A stretch of DNA of 55,062 nucleotides from Streptomyces sp. NRRL B-1347. GTDB taxonomy: Bacteria > Actinomycetota > Actinomycetes > Streptomycetales > Streptomycetaceae. Under the pieces are notes generated by a model that was not told the origin of the DNA, ran no database searches, and was given only the letters and a program-made list of their open reading frames with translations. The stretch lies in assembly GCF_000720325.1 (NCBI RefSeq), contig NZ_JOJM01000055.1, positions 1 to 55,062 of the forward strand. The letters run 5' to 3'. A program made the translations under genes and the position numbers. Shown here piece by piece: positions 16,555 to 25,575 of the stretch. The stretch's first letter is position 1, and every line of letters begins with the position of its first letter.

Positions 16555-17429
16555 CCGGCCGCCTTCACGATCAGCTCCGCGACCACCGAAAGGGACTCCG
16601 GGTGGACGCCGAGGAACAGGTTCGGCTCGATCAGCTCCAGCTCCATCACGCGCGGCGCCCCGTCGTCGCCGTCGACCAGGTCCACGCGGGCGTAGAGCAG
16701 CTCGGGGGCGCCGGGCACGGCGGCCAGGGCACGCTCGGCGAGGGCGAGTTCGGCGTCGGTCGGCTGCCAGGCGCGGACGTCGGGGTGCGAGACCTTGTCG
16801 GCGTCGTACGCGGTGCCCGGGGCGAGGACGGCGCCCTTGCGGATGGCGTGCCGGTAGTGGCCGCCGAAGAAGATCAGGGCGCGCTCGCCGGTGGTGTCGA
16901 TCCGGTGCAGATAGGGCTGCACCATCGCGGTGCGGCCCTCGGCGTGCAGCCGGGCGACGTGGGCGCGGGCGGCCGCGTGCTGGTCGGGGCGGTAGCGGCC
17001 GGCGAGGTGGGAGCCGGCGCCGACGGTGGGCTTGATGACGAACTCGCCCGCCGGGAACTCCGGTTCGCCGGGGTCCCCGGGAGCCGCGTACGCCGTCGGC
17101 ACGGTCGGCACCCCGGCCGCCGTCAGCTCGCCCAGGTACCGCTTGTCGGCGTTCCAGCGCACGACGCCCGCCGGGTTGGCGAGCCGCGTCACCGCCGCGA
17201 CGCGCTCGGCCCAGGCCGTGAACTCGGCGACGTGCTCGATGTAGTCCCAGGTCGAGCGTATGAGGACGAGGTCGTACGCGCTCCAGTCGACGTCCGGGTC
17301 GTCCCAGTGCGCGGCCCGCGCGGTGGCGCCCGCCGCGGTGACGGCGCGCACCAGGTCCGGCAGGTCGCGGTCGACGGCGCCGATGTGGTCCTGGGGGCGG
17401 AAGGTGGCGAGGGCGACGGCGAGGGCCAC
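16551..17429 (-). CDS. ATP-grasp domain protein (DcsG/RimK-like ligase)
   Basis: A 292-aa protein with a GTG start and AGGAGAG 5 bases upstream. The fold is seen in LANPAGVVRWNADKRYLGELTAAGVPTVPT (lid and first ATP-binding segment), EFVIKPTVGAGSHLAGRY (ATP-binding Lys), and RVMELELIEPNLFL, the acidic metal site in which two Glu and an Asn coordinate Mg. ATP-grasp enzymes join a carboxylate to an amine or thiol through an acyl-phosphate. The short size and the STWDYIEH segment resemble the D-cycloserine-ligase (DcsG)-like subgroup. No biosynthetic partners flank it, so the substrate is unknown. Confidence 0.85.
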   Translation of the reverse strand: MALAVALATFRPQDHIGAVDRDLPDLVRAVTAAGATARAAHWDDPDVDWSAYDLVLIRSTWDYIEHVAEFTAWAERVAAVTRLANPAGVVRWNADKRYLGELTAAGVPTVPTAYAAPGDPGEPEFPAGEFVIKPTVGAGSHLAGRYRPDQHAAARAHVARLHAEGRTAMVQPYLHRIDTTGERALIFFGGHYRHAIRKGAVLAPGTAYDADKVSHPDVRAWQPTDAELALAERALAAVPGAPELLYARVDLVDGDDGAPRVMELELIEPNLFLGVHPESLSVVAELIVKAAG

Positions 17430-17530
17430 GGGCGCTCTCCTCGGGTACGGGGGCCCGGGGCGGGCACCATGGAGCCGGACGACGGAAGCCGCAGGCTAAC
17501 CCGCCCCTCCCCCACCGGGAAAGCGCATTT

Positions 17531-17551
17531 CCCCCGGCCCTCGGCCGGGGG
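17531..17551. terminator. GC-rich hairpin upstream of matB
   Basis: CCCCCGGCC-CTC-GGCCGGGGG is a perfect 9-bp stem in the 236-base divergent spacer between the ATP-grasp gene and matB. It lies 115 bases before the matB start, so it could be a leader attenuator rather than a terminator. Confidence 0.4.
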
Positions 17552-17665
17552 CTTGGGGCGGCGGGGAGGTGGATAGGTTTGCCGGGGGAAGTGATCGTGA
17601 CGCAGGCGGCGGCACGCCCTCATCAAGCCGCCGTGCACACGCTGAGTACATACGGAGGACGACTC

Positions 17666-19132
17666 GTGGAACCCGAACCCCTCATCCCCGCTCTGACGGC
17701 ACCGGGCGACGCCCCGGCCCTGCGGTTCGGCGACCGGGCCCTGACCTACGCCGAACTCGCCGCCACGGCGGGCGCGTTGGCCGCCCGTCTCACCGAGGCG
17801 GGCGCGGCCCGCGTGGCCGTCTGGGCGACGCCCACCCTGGAGACCGCGGTCGGCGTGGTGGCCGCGCTGCTCGCCGGGGTGCCCGCGGTGCCGCTCAACC
17901 CCAAGTCGGGCGAGAAGGAACTGGGGCACATCGTCGGGGACAGCGCGCCGTCCCTGGTGCTCGCGGGCCCGGACGACCAGCTTCCCGCGGCGCTCGCGGG
18001 TCTTGAGCGGATCGACGTGGCCACGGCGCCGCGGGGCCCCGCGCCCGCCGCGCCGCCCGCCGTCTCCCCCGCCGTCCCGGCCCTCGTCGTCTACACCTCC
18101 GGTACGACGGGCCCGCCCAAGGGCGTGGTGCTGCCCCGGAGCGCGCTCGCCGCCACGCTCGACGCGCTCGCCGACGCCTGGCAGTGGACCGGCGACGACG
18201 TCCTGGTGCACGGGCTCCCGCTGTTCCACGTGCACGGCCTGATCCTCGGCGTCCTCGGACCGCTGCGCCGCGGCGGATCGATTCGGCACCTGGGCCGGTT
18301 CAGCACGGCCGGGGTGGCGCGGGAGCTGGCCTCCGGGGCCACGATGCTCTTCGGCGTGCCCACGATGTACCACCGCGTCGCCGAGGCGCTGCCCGACGAG
18401 CCCGAGCTGGTCAAGGCCCTCGCGGGCGCGCGCCTGCTGGTGTCGGGCTCGGCGGCGCTGCCCGTGCACGACCACGAGCGCATCGCGTCCGCCACGGGGC
18501 GGCGCGTCATCGAGCGGTACGGGATGACCGAGACGCTCATGAACACCAGCGTCCGCGCCGACGGACAGGCCCGCGCGGGCACCGTGGGCGTGCCGCTGCC
18601 CGGCGTCGAACTCCGCCTCGTCGACGAGGCGGACCAGGAGGTCCCCGCGGGGCCCGACGCCGTCGGCGAGATCCAGGTGCGCGGGCCGAACCTCTTCACC
18701 GAGTACCTCAACAGGCCTGACGCCACGGCGGCCGCGTTCGCCGACGGCGGGTGGTTCAGGACCGGGGACATGGCCGTGCGGGAGCCCGACGGGTACGTCC
18801 GCATCGTCGGCCGCAAGGCGACCGACCTCATCAAGAGCGGGGGGTACAAGATCGGGGCGGGGGAAATCGAGAACGCGCTCCTCGAGCACGACGGGGTGCG
18901 GGAGGCCGCGGTCACGGGCGAGCCCGATCCCGACCTGGGTGAGCGGGTCGTCGCGTGGATCGTCCCCGCGGACCCCTCTCGGGTGCCGTCCCTCGACGAG
19001 CTCGCCTCCCATGTCGCGGCGCGCCTCGCCCCCCACAAGCGCCCCCGGGCCCTACGCGTCCTCGACGCCCTGCCCCGCAACGACATGGGCAAAATCCTCA
19101 AGCGAGCCCTGCCCGCGACCGCCCCCAACTAG
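17666..19132 (+). CDS. matB: Malonyl-CoA synthetase MatB
   Basis: A 488-aa ANL-superfamily acyl-CoA synthetase very close to S. coelicolor MatB as I remember it. It makes malonyl-CoA and often methylmalonyl-CoA from the diacid, CoA and ATP in the cytosol. The start is the GTG at 17666 with GGAGG 7 bases upstream. Visible motifs are the phosphate loop YTSGTTGPPKG (143-153), the acid-recognition segment LPLFHVHGL, RYGMTETLMNTS, the hinge Asp in FRTGDMAV, GRKATDLIKSGGYKIGAGEIEN, and the C-terminal A10 Lys in NDMGKILKR. It may supply extender units to polyketide synthases such as the one starting at 53555. A 13-bp-stem terminator follows. Confidence 0.95.
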   Translation: MEPEPLIPALTAPGDAPALRFGDRALTYAELAATAGALAARLTEAGAARVAVWATPTLETAVGVVAALLAGVPAVPLNPKSGEKELGHIVGDSAPSLVLAGPDDQLPAALAGLERIDVATAPRGPAPAAPPAVSPAVPALVVYTSGTTGPPKGVVLPRSALAATLDALADAWQWTGDDVLVHGLPLFHVHGLILGVLGPLRRGGSIRHLGRFSTAGVARELASGATMLFGVPTMYHRVAEALPDEPELVKALAGARLLVSGSAALPVHDHERIASATGRRVIERYGMTETLMNTSVRADGQARAGTVGVPLPGVELRLVDEADQEVPAGPDAVGEIQVRGPNLFTEYLNRPDATAAAFADGGWFRTGDMAVREPDGYVRIVGRKATDLIKSGGYKIGAGEIENALLEHDGVREAAVTGEPDPDLGERVVAWIVPADPSRVPSLDELASHVAARLAPHKRPRALRVLDALPRNDMGKILKRALPATAPN

Positions 19133-19160
19133 CCTTCCCTGCTACCGCGACGAGCCTTCC

Positions 19161-19192
19161 CCCACCCGCCCCCAAAGGAGGGGGCGGGTGGG
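19161..19192. terminator. Strong hairpin between matB and the convergent protease gene
   Basis: CCCACCCGCCCCC pairs perfectly with GGGGGCGGGTGGG around a 6-base loop (AAAGGA), 28 bases after the matB stop. It probably terminates both convergent genes. The remaining spacer to 19422 holds the two repeat copies listed next. Confidence 0.8.
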
Positions 19193-19242
19193 CGAGGGGA
19201 ACACCTCGGGCGGACGGCGGGCGACGGCGCCCGGCCGAGCCA

Positions 19243-19268
19243 ATCCAGCCCGTCCGGCGTTTGAGGAC
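19243..19268 (+). repeat. Streptomyces 'CCAGCCCGTCCGGCG' intergenic repeat, copy 1
   Basis: It begins ATCCAGCCCGTCCGGCGTTT and continues GAGGAC. It is followed by AGCGCGCCAGCGCG, which can form a small hairpin. It is nearly identical to the copy 89 bases downstream. I recognise it as a widespread streptomycete 3'-intergenic repeat. Confidence 0.8.
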
Positions 19269-19331
19269 GAGCGCGCCAGCGCGATGGTTCGGGCCGGGGC
19301 CGAGGTCGAGGGGCGGGAAACGGACGGCCAC

Positions 19332-19357
19332 ATCCAGCCCGTCCGGCGTTTGAGGAC
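19332..19357 (+). repeat. Streptomyces 'CCAGCCCGTCCGGCG' intergenic repeat, copy 2
   Basis: The same 26-base core as copy 1 in direct orientation, followed by AAGCGCGTTAGCGCG, again a small hairpin with a different loop. The two copies and their flanks look like a local duplication between convergent genes. Confidence 0.8.
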
Positions 19358-19422
19358 AAGCGCGTTAGCGCGGTGGGGTGAGCCCGGCCGGTGAGCGGGG
19401 GGGCGCACCGGCCGGGAGGGGG

Positions 19423-22400
19423 CTAGCGGATGCCCACCCCGCGGAGGACTTCCTGGGTGACCGACCCGCCCCGGTCATCCGCGGCGGCGGCCCGCAAGGA
19501 GACAGCCGAGGCCCCCCGCGGCACCCGCAGCCTCCCGCTCCACGCGGAGCCGTCGCGCCGCAGCGGCACCGAGGCCCACGACGCGCCGTCGTCGTAGGAC
19601 ACCTCAAGGCGCGCAGAGCGGATCGCCCCGGTGTCGGCGGCGCCCCGTACGTACGAGGCCGAGATGCCCACCGGCACGCTCCGCCCGCCCCGCACGTCCC
19701 CGTACAGGTCGGTGTCGATGTCGAAGCCGAGGTTGAGCACGGGCAGGACGGTCTTGCGGTCGGCGGGGGTGCGGGCCGAGCGGACGGTCCACTCGGAGTG
19801 GCCCTTGGTGGCGAGCCGCCAGCGCTCGGCGGAGAGCGTGGTGTCGGTCACGACCTTGTACGTGCGCTCCTCGGGTGCGGCGTCCCAGACGTACACGCCG
19901 GAGCTCTGCCGCCGGTCGACGAGCTCGCCGTCGGCGTAGACGGCGCTGACCTGCGTCATGGAGTCGTCGTTCCACACGTCGCCGAAGCCGGTGTGGTCGG
20001 GCCCGGAGTCGCCCCAGCCGGGCACGTTGAAGGCCAGGTCGTCGCCGGTCCGCTCCTGGCCCCAGCCGAGGCCGGTGCCGAGCCACGGGTGCCAGACGGG
20101 CTTGAACCAGTCGAGCCCGGTGCGCTCGCCGCCCCGGTAGCCGACGAGCCCGCCGCGCTGCTCCAGGGCGGTGGGCCCGGCGTGCGCGGTCTCGTGCCAC
20201 AGGCGGCCCTTGCCGGAGGCGACGTAGTCGGTGCGCTCGGTGGGGTACGCGATCTTCTCCAGGAAGCCGATGCCGACGGGGAAGGTGTCGGTGAGGGAGT
20301 AGCGGAACTCCCCGCCGGGCGTGGCCTTCCGCGCGGGCGCGTGGAACTTGGCGTCGACGACGGCCAGTTCGCGCTTGCCCGGCGCGTAGGTCAGCGGCCG
20401 GTCGGGGACGCCGCCGGTGAAGCCGTCCTCCAGGTCGTAGACGTAGGGCGAGTAGGGCGTGCCGGTGACCTCCGCCGTGCGGCCCTTGCGCGCCGCGGCG
20501 AGCAGCCGCGCCCCGTCGGCGGCGCCGACCGTGGCGATCGTCAGGGGCCGGTCGGCGTTGTCGTCCGTGCCGAACCAGGCGTTGAGGCGGCCGGGCACGC
20601 CGTCGGTGACGAACAGGGCCTTCGCGCCCGCCTCCTGCGCGGCCCGCGCGAGTTCGGCGGGCGCGGGCTGGCCCGCCGCGCCGGTGCGGCGCACGACGGC
20701 GGCCCTGCCGCGCACGTCCTTGCCCGCGTACGCGCCCGGGGTGCCGTCCCCGGCGTCCACGAGCCGCAGCCGGGTCCGGCCCTCGGTGACCGTGCCGCCG
20801 GGCTGGGCGACGGCCGCGCCGATGCCCTCGACGTCGAGGACGGGCTTGCCGAGGCGCCAGACGGTGCGGTACTCGAAGGTGCCCCGGCGGACCTTCGGGG
20901 TCGGTGCGGCGAAGACGCTGTCGTACTTGACGGGCACCTGCACGGCGCCTTGGTAGGAGGAGCCGTTGGCGGTGCGGCTGACCTCCATGACCAGCTGCCG
21001 GGTCTCGCTGCGGCGCGGGACCTTCGCGGTGATCTCGCGCAGTTCGCGCGCGTCGAGGGTGACGGACCGGTCCCGGTCGAGGGCGACCTCGGGCGCGGCG
21101 AGGAAGCCGAGGCCGAGCGCGTCCGCACCGCGGCCGCCGCGCACGTCGAGGAAGGAGGACAGGGAGTACGCGCCGGGCTTGAGCCGCAGCTTCAGCTCGC
21201 CGGAGCCGCCGACCGCGACGGCGTAGGGTTCCTCCCCCTCGGCCAGCGGGTGCACGACGACGTCGGCGCCGGTCGGGGCGCCGTCGCGGTCCTTGACCCG
21301 CAGCGTGAGCGTGTACCGCTCCTCCTCCTTGACCAGGCCGAACGCGGTGTGCGCGACGCGCTTGCCGTCGGCGGTCGCGACGATCCGGCCGCTGGTGTTG
21401 CCGACGGGCGCCTGCGCGCCGTCGCCGGTGACGGTGGTGGATGCGGTGCCGTGCGCGGGCACGGTGAGCCTGCTCTCGGCGAGCGTGACGACGCCCTCGG
21501 CGGCGCCCTCCGCGGCCAGGCTCAACTCCACCGGCTCATCGGATGAGTTGGCGTACGTCACCGTCCTGCGCACCGGCTTGTTGCCGTCGTACGGCCACGC
21601 GTAGAAGCCGAGGTCGGCGGCTCCAGTCGCGGTCACCTTCGCGCCGATCGCGGACGGCACGTCCACGCGGCCCGCGCCGAGCGTGTACGCGGACGCGTCG
21701 AGCTGGTGCGAGGTGGACATCAGGGCGTCCTTGAGCCGCTGCCCGGTCCAGTCGGGGTGGCGCTCGGCGAGCAGCGCGGCGACGCCGGTGACGTGCGGGG
21801 TCGCCATCGACGTACCGCTCATGGCGGTGTAGTCGCCCTGGCCCGGGGCCAGTCGGGAGCGGGCGGCGAGGATGTCCACGCCGGGCGCGGAGAGGTCCGG
21901 CTTGAGGGCGCGGTCGCCGTGGCGGGGGCCCTGGCTGGTGAAGTACGCGGCCTCGTCGGCGGAGTCGACGGCGCCGACGGTGAGCGCGGAGTCGGCCGCG
22001 GCGGGCGAGCCGATGGAGGAGGGCGCGCCGGTGTTGCCCGCGGCGACCACGAAGAGGGCGCCGGTCTCCTCGGTGAGGGCGTTGACGGCGGCGGCCATGG
22101 GGTCGGTGCCGTCGCTCGGCTCGCTCGAACCGAGGCTCATGGACACGATCTTGGCGTCCACGTCCTTGGCGGCCCACTCCATCCCGGCGACGATCTGCGA
22201 CTCGCTGCCGAAGCCCTCGTCGCTGAGCACCTTGCCGACGGCGAGCTCCGCGCCGGGCGCGACGCCCTTCTCCTTGCCGTCGGATGCGGCGCCGCTGCCG
22301 CCGACCGTGGAGGTGACGTGGGTGCCGTGGCCGTCGCGGTCGGCGACCTCCTCGCCGGGGATGAAGCTCTTGGTGGCGCCCACGCGGCCCTTGAGGTCGG

Positions 22401-23175
22401 GGTGCGTGGCGTCGACGCCGGTGTCGAGGACGGCGACCTTCACGCCCTTGCCGGTGAGCCCGGCCTGCCAGGCCTCGGGCGTGCCGATCTGGGCGTTGCT
22501 GGCTGCCATGTCCGCCTCGACCCGGCCGTCGAGCCACACCTTCGCGAGGCCGCCGCCGAGGCCGCGCGGGGCCTTCGCGGCGCCGCCGGTGACGCTCCGC
22601 CAGAAGGCCGTGCCCGGGGCCGCCTCGACGGCGGCGCCCCGGATGCTGGGCAGCGAGCGGACCGCGCGGGTGCCGCGGGGCGCCTGGCGGGCCGTGGGGG
22701 TGTCCTTGTACGTGACGATGAGCGGGATCGTGCCGTCCGCGCCGCCCTTGCCGCGCGCTTCTTTCCGTACGCCGACTCCTTGGCGGATCAGCTCCGTCAC
22801 GTCGAAGAGGCGCTCGTCCAGGACGCCCGCGCGCAGGTACGGGCGGGCCTCGTCCGGTACGACGGTGACGCGGCCGTCGACGACGCGCGTGCGCACGGCG
22901 CCGCTCGCGCCGCGCGGGCGGTCGACGGTGACGGTCTGCTTGCCGCCGCCGAGCCGGGTGACGGTCACCTCGTCGCCGGTGACGAGGGTGACGGTGGTGG
23001 CGGACTGCCGGGCGTGCGCGGCGGGTTGGTGGGCGCGGGCCTCGGGCGTGGCCGCCGTCGCGGTGGCGGCGGTCGCGGTCAGCCCGGCGGGCAGCAGGGT
23101 CAGGGCGAGTCCGGCGGGCAGGAGCCTGCGGCGGGCGTCTCGGGGGCGACGGGCTTGCCGGGGTCTCGGTGTCAA
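19423..23175 (-). CDS. Large secreted subtilisin-like serine protease (S8 family)
   Basis: A 1250-aa protein. The chosen start is a TTG with GAGAGG 5 bases upstream, giving a Tat/Sec-like leader: Arg-rich, then LLPAGLALTLLPAGLTATAATATAA. An ATG 9 codons upstream is possible. The catalytic triad is Asp251 in AVLDTGVD, His283 in DGHGTHV and Ser456 in GTSMATPH, with the oxyanion Asn381 in AAGNTG. A prodomain with RSLPSIRGAAVEA-like inhibitor features precedes it. The region after residue 500 has beta-rich modules, a PA-like insert (GKDVRGRAAVVRR) and a long C-terminal ectodomain. Such proteases are exported and self-processed. It is transcribed divergently from the conflict-type operon. From memory, an S8 protease also lies next to matB in S. 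coelicolor (SCO2446). Confidence 0.92.
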   Translation of the reverse strand: MTPRPRQARRPRDARRRLLPAGLALTLLPAGLTATAATATAATPEARAHQPAAHARQSATTVTLVTGDEVTVTRLGGGKQTVTVDRPRGASGAVRTRVVDGRVTVVPDEARPYLRAGVLDERLFDVTELIRQGVGVRKEARGKGGADGTIPLIVTYKDTPTARQAPRGTRAVRSLPSIRGAAVEAAPGTAFWRSVTGGAAKAPRGLGGGLAKVWLDGRVEADMAASNAQIGTPEAWQAGLTGKGVKVAVLDTGVDATHPDLKGRVGATKSFIPGEEVADRDGHGTHVTSTVGGSGAASDGKEKGVAPGAELAVGKVLSDEGFGSESQIVAGMEWAAKDVDAKIVSMSLGSSEPSDGTDPMAAAVNALTEETGALFVVAAGNTGAPSSIGSPAAADSALTVGAVDSADEAAYFTSQGPRHGDRALKPDLSAPGVDILAARSRLAPGQGDYTAMSGTSMATPHVTGVAALLAERHPDWTGQRLKDALMSTSHQLDASAYTLGAGRVDVPSAIGAKVTATGAADLGFYAWPYDGNKPVRRTVTYANSSDEPVELSLAAEGAAEGVVTLAESRLTVPAHGTASTTVTGDGAQAPVGNTSGRIVATADGKRVAHTAFGLVKEEERYTLTLRVKDRDGAPTGADVVVHPLAEGEEPYAVAVGGSGELKLRLKPGAYSLSSFLDVRGGRGADALGLGFLAAPEVALDRDRSVTLDARELREITAKVPRRSETRQLVMEVSRTANGSSYQGAVQVPVKYDSVFAAPTPKVRRGTFEYRTVWRLGKPVLDVEGIGAAVAQPGGTVTEGRTRLRLVDAGDGTPGAYAGKDVRGRAAVVRRTGAAGQPAPAELARAAQEAGAKALFVTDGVPGRLNAWFGTDDNADRPLTIATVGAADGARLLAAARKGRTAEVTGTPYSPYVYDLEDGFTGGVPDRPLTYAPGKRELAVVDAKFHAPARKATPGGEFRYSLTDTFPVGIGFLEKIAYPTERTDYVASGKGRLWHETAHAGPTALEQRGGLVGYRGGERTGLDWFKPVWHPWLGTGLGWGQERTGDDLAFNVPGWGDSGPDHTGFGDVWNDDSMTQVSAVYADGELVDRRQSSGVYVWDAAPEERTYKVVTDTTLSAERWRLATKGHSEWTVRSARTPADRKTVLPVLNLGFDIDTDLYGDVRGGRSVPVGISASYVRGAADTGAIRSARLEVSYDDGASWASVPLRRDGSAWSGRLRVPRGASAVSLRAAAADDRGGSVTQEVLRGVGIR

Positions 23176-23396
23176 GGCGGCCTCTCTTCGTCGGCACCAC
23201 ATGCGGATGACGCCCGGGGCGCGAGTGGCCCGCGGACGCTGCGGCAAGTGTCAGTCCGCTTGTGTTGCGGGAGAGTTGCGCGGTCCTGGCGGGAAGCTGC
23301 CAGGGCGGCTTTCCGCCAGCGGGGACGTCGGTCAGAATGTGGGGTCCAGGACACAGCGAGCGGGCCGTGACGGGCCCGCGTGACGACGGGGGCGGC

Positions 23397-23798
23397 ATGG
23401 ACGGCGGTCTGGTCGAGTACGCGACGAACAGCGGGGCGCGGGTGGTCGTGGCGCTCGACCCCGACGACCTGGACGGCGTCCGGCTCGTCTCGCGCGGCGA
23501 CGGGCCCGCCCAGGCCGCCCGCACCTTCGAGGCCACCCTGGACAGCGCGCGTGCGGCCGCCGAGTCGGCGCTCCAGGTGTTCCGCGACGGCACGCTCAAG
23601 CCGGACACGGTGGAGATCGAGTTCGGGGTGCGGATGACGGCCGAGGCCGGGGCGGTGCTCGTGAAGGGCTCCGCCGAGGGGCACTTGCTGGTGCGGCTCT
23701 CCTGGTCACCGGAGAAGGACGGCCCGCAGGACCACCCGCGCCCTGCGGACCCCGCGACCGGCCACGGCGCGCGCCCGGAGTCCGCCGCCACCTCATGA
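23397..23798 (+). CDS. Trypsin-co-occurring domain protein (Trypco1 / CU044_2847-like)
   Basis: A 133-aa soluble protein. The start is an ATG after a GGGGGCGGC stretch. It opens VEYATNSGARVVVALDPDD, with a helical middle (ARTFEATLDSARAAAESALQVFRD), then DTVEIEFGVRMTAEAGAVLVKGSAEGHLLVRLSW, and a disordered Pro-rich tail. The pattern 'VEIEFGVKMTAEAGAVIAK' is what I remember for the CU044_2847/Trypco1 family, which co-occurs with trypsin-like proteases in MoxR-VMAP systems. The function is unproven; it may be a substrate or adaptor cleaved by the protease. Its stop overlaps the protease gene by ATGA, so the four genes to 30574 are one operon. Confidence 0.85.
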   Translation: MDGGLVEYATNSGARVVVALDPDDLDGVRLVSRGDGPAQAARTFEATLDSARAAAESALQVFRDGTLKPDTVEIEFGVRMTAEAGAVLVKGSAEGHLLVRLSWSPEKDGPQDHPRPADPATGHGARPESAATS

Positions 23799-25540
23799 GC
23801 AGCGCGTCCTGGCACGCCCGGGTGGAGTGCGGCCGCGAGACCGGCGCGGGCTTCCTGGTGTCCGAGCGGCACGTGCTGACCTGCGCGCACGTCGTACGGG
23901 ACAGCGTCGGGGCGCAGGTCGCCGTGGCCTTCCCGCACCGCGGGGACCTGGGCGCGGTGGCCGCGGAGGTCACCGCGCGGGGCGGCTGGGAGGGGCACAC
24001 CGACCCGGGCGACCTCGCCGTCCTGGAGCTGGACCGGCCGGTGCCGATCGCGCCCGCGGGGTTCGCCGCGCCCGACGACGCGTACGCGGAGCCCCGGCCG
24101 CGCCTGGTGGCGTACGGCTTTCCGCGCGGGTACGAGGAGGGCACCATCGCCGAGTACCGTGCCACCGCCGCCCAGTTGATCGCCGACGAGTGGATCCAGC
24201 TGGAGGCCTGGAGCGCCCACGGGCAGCCGCTCGCGCCCGGCTTCAGCGGGGCCGCCGTGGCGCTCGCGGACAGCGGCCTCGTCGTCGGCATGGTCTCGGC
24301 GGCGGCCGGGGCGGCGGGCGTGCGCACCGGGCGGATGCTGCCCGCGCAGGTCATGGCCCGCTACTGGCCCCGCATCGCCGAGCTGATCCCGGCGCGGGCC
24401 CGGCACGGGACGGACCCGGCGCGGCTGCGCGACCTGGTGGACCGGGCGGAGAAGGCGGGCGCGGCCCTCGCCTGCGCGCCCGAGCGCCTCTATCTGGACG
24501 CGGTCGGACCGCTGGGCCCGCCGGCGCCGCCCGGCGGCTTCGCCACCCTGTGGTCGGCGGCGTGGTACGTGCTGTCGGAGGTGGAAGTGCCGGGCGCGGC
24601 CCGGCGGTTGACGGAGCGCCTCCAGGAGCTGGTGGAGACGCCGGAGCCGGTGCGGGCGGCGGCGACCCCGGCGGACGCGGCCCGCGTCCCCGGCCCGGCG
24701 CCGGTGGGGTCCGCCGCCTCCGCCCCGGCGCGCCCCCGCCCCGCCTGGTCCCCCATCCTCGTGGAGCTGGCCCGCAGCGGGGCCGGGGACGACCAGGTCC
24801 TGGTCGAGGTGTCCGCGTGCCGCGACGGGCGCAGGCACCCCGTGGGCTCGCGGACGCTGGCGCGCGGCCGGGTGCGGGCGTACGTGCAGGAGCTGATCGA
24901 GGAGGCCTTCGGCCGGCTCCCGCTCGACGCGGCCGAGCTGATCGCGTTCGTGCTGCCCCGCGAGTGGCTGAACGAGCCCGTGGCGCACTGGGCGCGCAGC
25001 GCCGACGACCCGACGCCGCTCGGCTGCTCGTACCCGCTGGTGGTCACCGACAGGGCCCGGCGCGCGGGCGGTCTGCGCCACCAGCTGGCCCGCAAGTGGG
25101 AGCGGCTCGACGGCAAGGCCACCACGGCCGTGCACCGGGTGGAGTGCGCGGCCGGGGAGGCGCCGAACAAGCTGCGGTTCCGGCTGCGCCACGACGAGGC
25201 CGACCTGGCGGGCTTCGCCGCGCCGCCGCGGTCGCCGCGGCTCGGGCCGCACTTCGAGGTGTCCCTGAACGCGCCCGCGCCGGTGCTCCTGTGGCCGCGC
25301 GCGGGCTGCGAGCACGACGGCGGCGACTGCACGGGCGCGGCCTTCCTCGACCAGCTCGCCGCCCATCTGTCCCGGCTCCCGCCCGCCGAACTGCCGCGTC
25401 ACGTGCTGGAGTTCCGGGAGGCCGCCGACGCGGCCGACGAACCCGACCGGCACTGGGCGCGGGACATACAGCTGCTGTGGGACGATCCGCGCTGCTTCCC
25501 CGACGCCGCGCCCGCCCCGCTGCGCTCCCCCGTCGCCTGA
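23795..25540 (+). CDS. Trypsin-like serine protease fused to a VMAP-type C-terminal domain
   Basis: A 581-aa cytosolic protein without signal peptide. Residues 1-200 are a trypsin-fold protease with an intact triad: His32 in LTCAHVV, Asp73 in DPGDLAVLEL and Ser151 in PGFSGAAV. A linker with helices and a Pro/Ala-rich break (about 285-320) follows. The C-terminal 260 residues (ILVELARSGAGDDQVLVEVSACRDG to the end) look like the VMAP-C module of vWA-MoxR-associated proteins, with a conserved CEHDGGDCTGAAFLDQLA segment. Family knowledge: in such systems the MoxR ATPase and VMAP scaffold sense an insult and unleash an effector, here the protease. A short 35-base gap separates it from the MoxR gene. 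Confidence 0.85.
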   Translation: MSSASWHARVECGRETGAGFLVSERHVLTCAHVVRDSVGAQVAVAFPHRGDLGAVAAEVTARGGWEGHTDPGDLAVLELDRPVPIAPAGFAAPDDAYAEPRPRLVAYGFPRGYEEGTIAEYRATAAQLIADEWIQLEAWSAHGQPLAPGFSGAAVALADSGLVVGMVSAAAGAAGVRTGRMLPAQVMARYWPRIAELIPARARHGTDPARLRDLVDRAEKAGAALACAPERLYLDAVGPLGPPAPPGGFATLWSAAWYVLSEVEVPGAARRLTERLQELVETPEPVRAAATPADAARVPGPAPVGSAASAPARPRPAWSPILVELARSGAGDDQVLVEVSACRDGRRHPVGSRTLARGRVRAYVQELIEEAFGRLPLDAAELIAFVLPREWLNEPVAHWARSADDPTPLGCSYPLVVTDRARRAGGLRHQLARKWERLDGKATTAVHRVECAAGEAPNKLRFRLRHDEADLAGFAAPPRSPRLGPHFEVSLNAPAPVLLWPRAGCEHDGGDCTGAAFLDQLAAHLSRLPPAELPRHVLEFREAADAADEPDRHWARDIQLLWDDPRCFPDAAPAPLRSPVA

Positions 25541-25575
25541 CCCGCCCGCCCCCCTACGGAGATCCCGGAGTCCGC

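Noticed and set aside
19378..21546. Long plus-strand open frames opposite the subtilisin gene (also 21706-23370)
   Set aside because: Low-complexity composition and no ribosome binding sites; the minus strand encodes a protease with a full catalytic triad.
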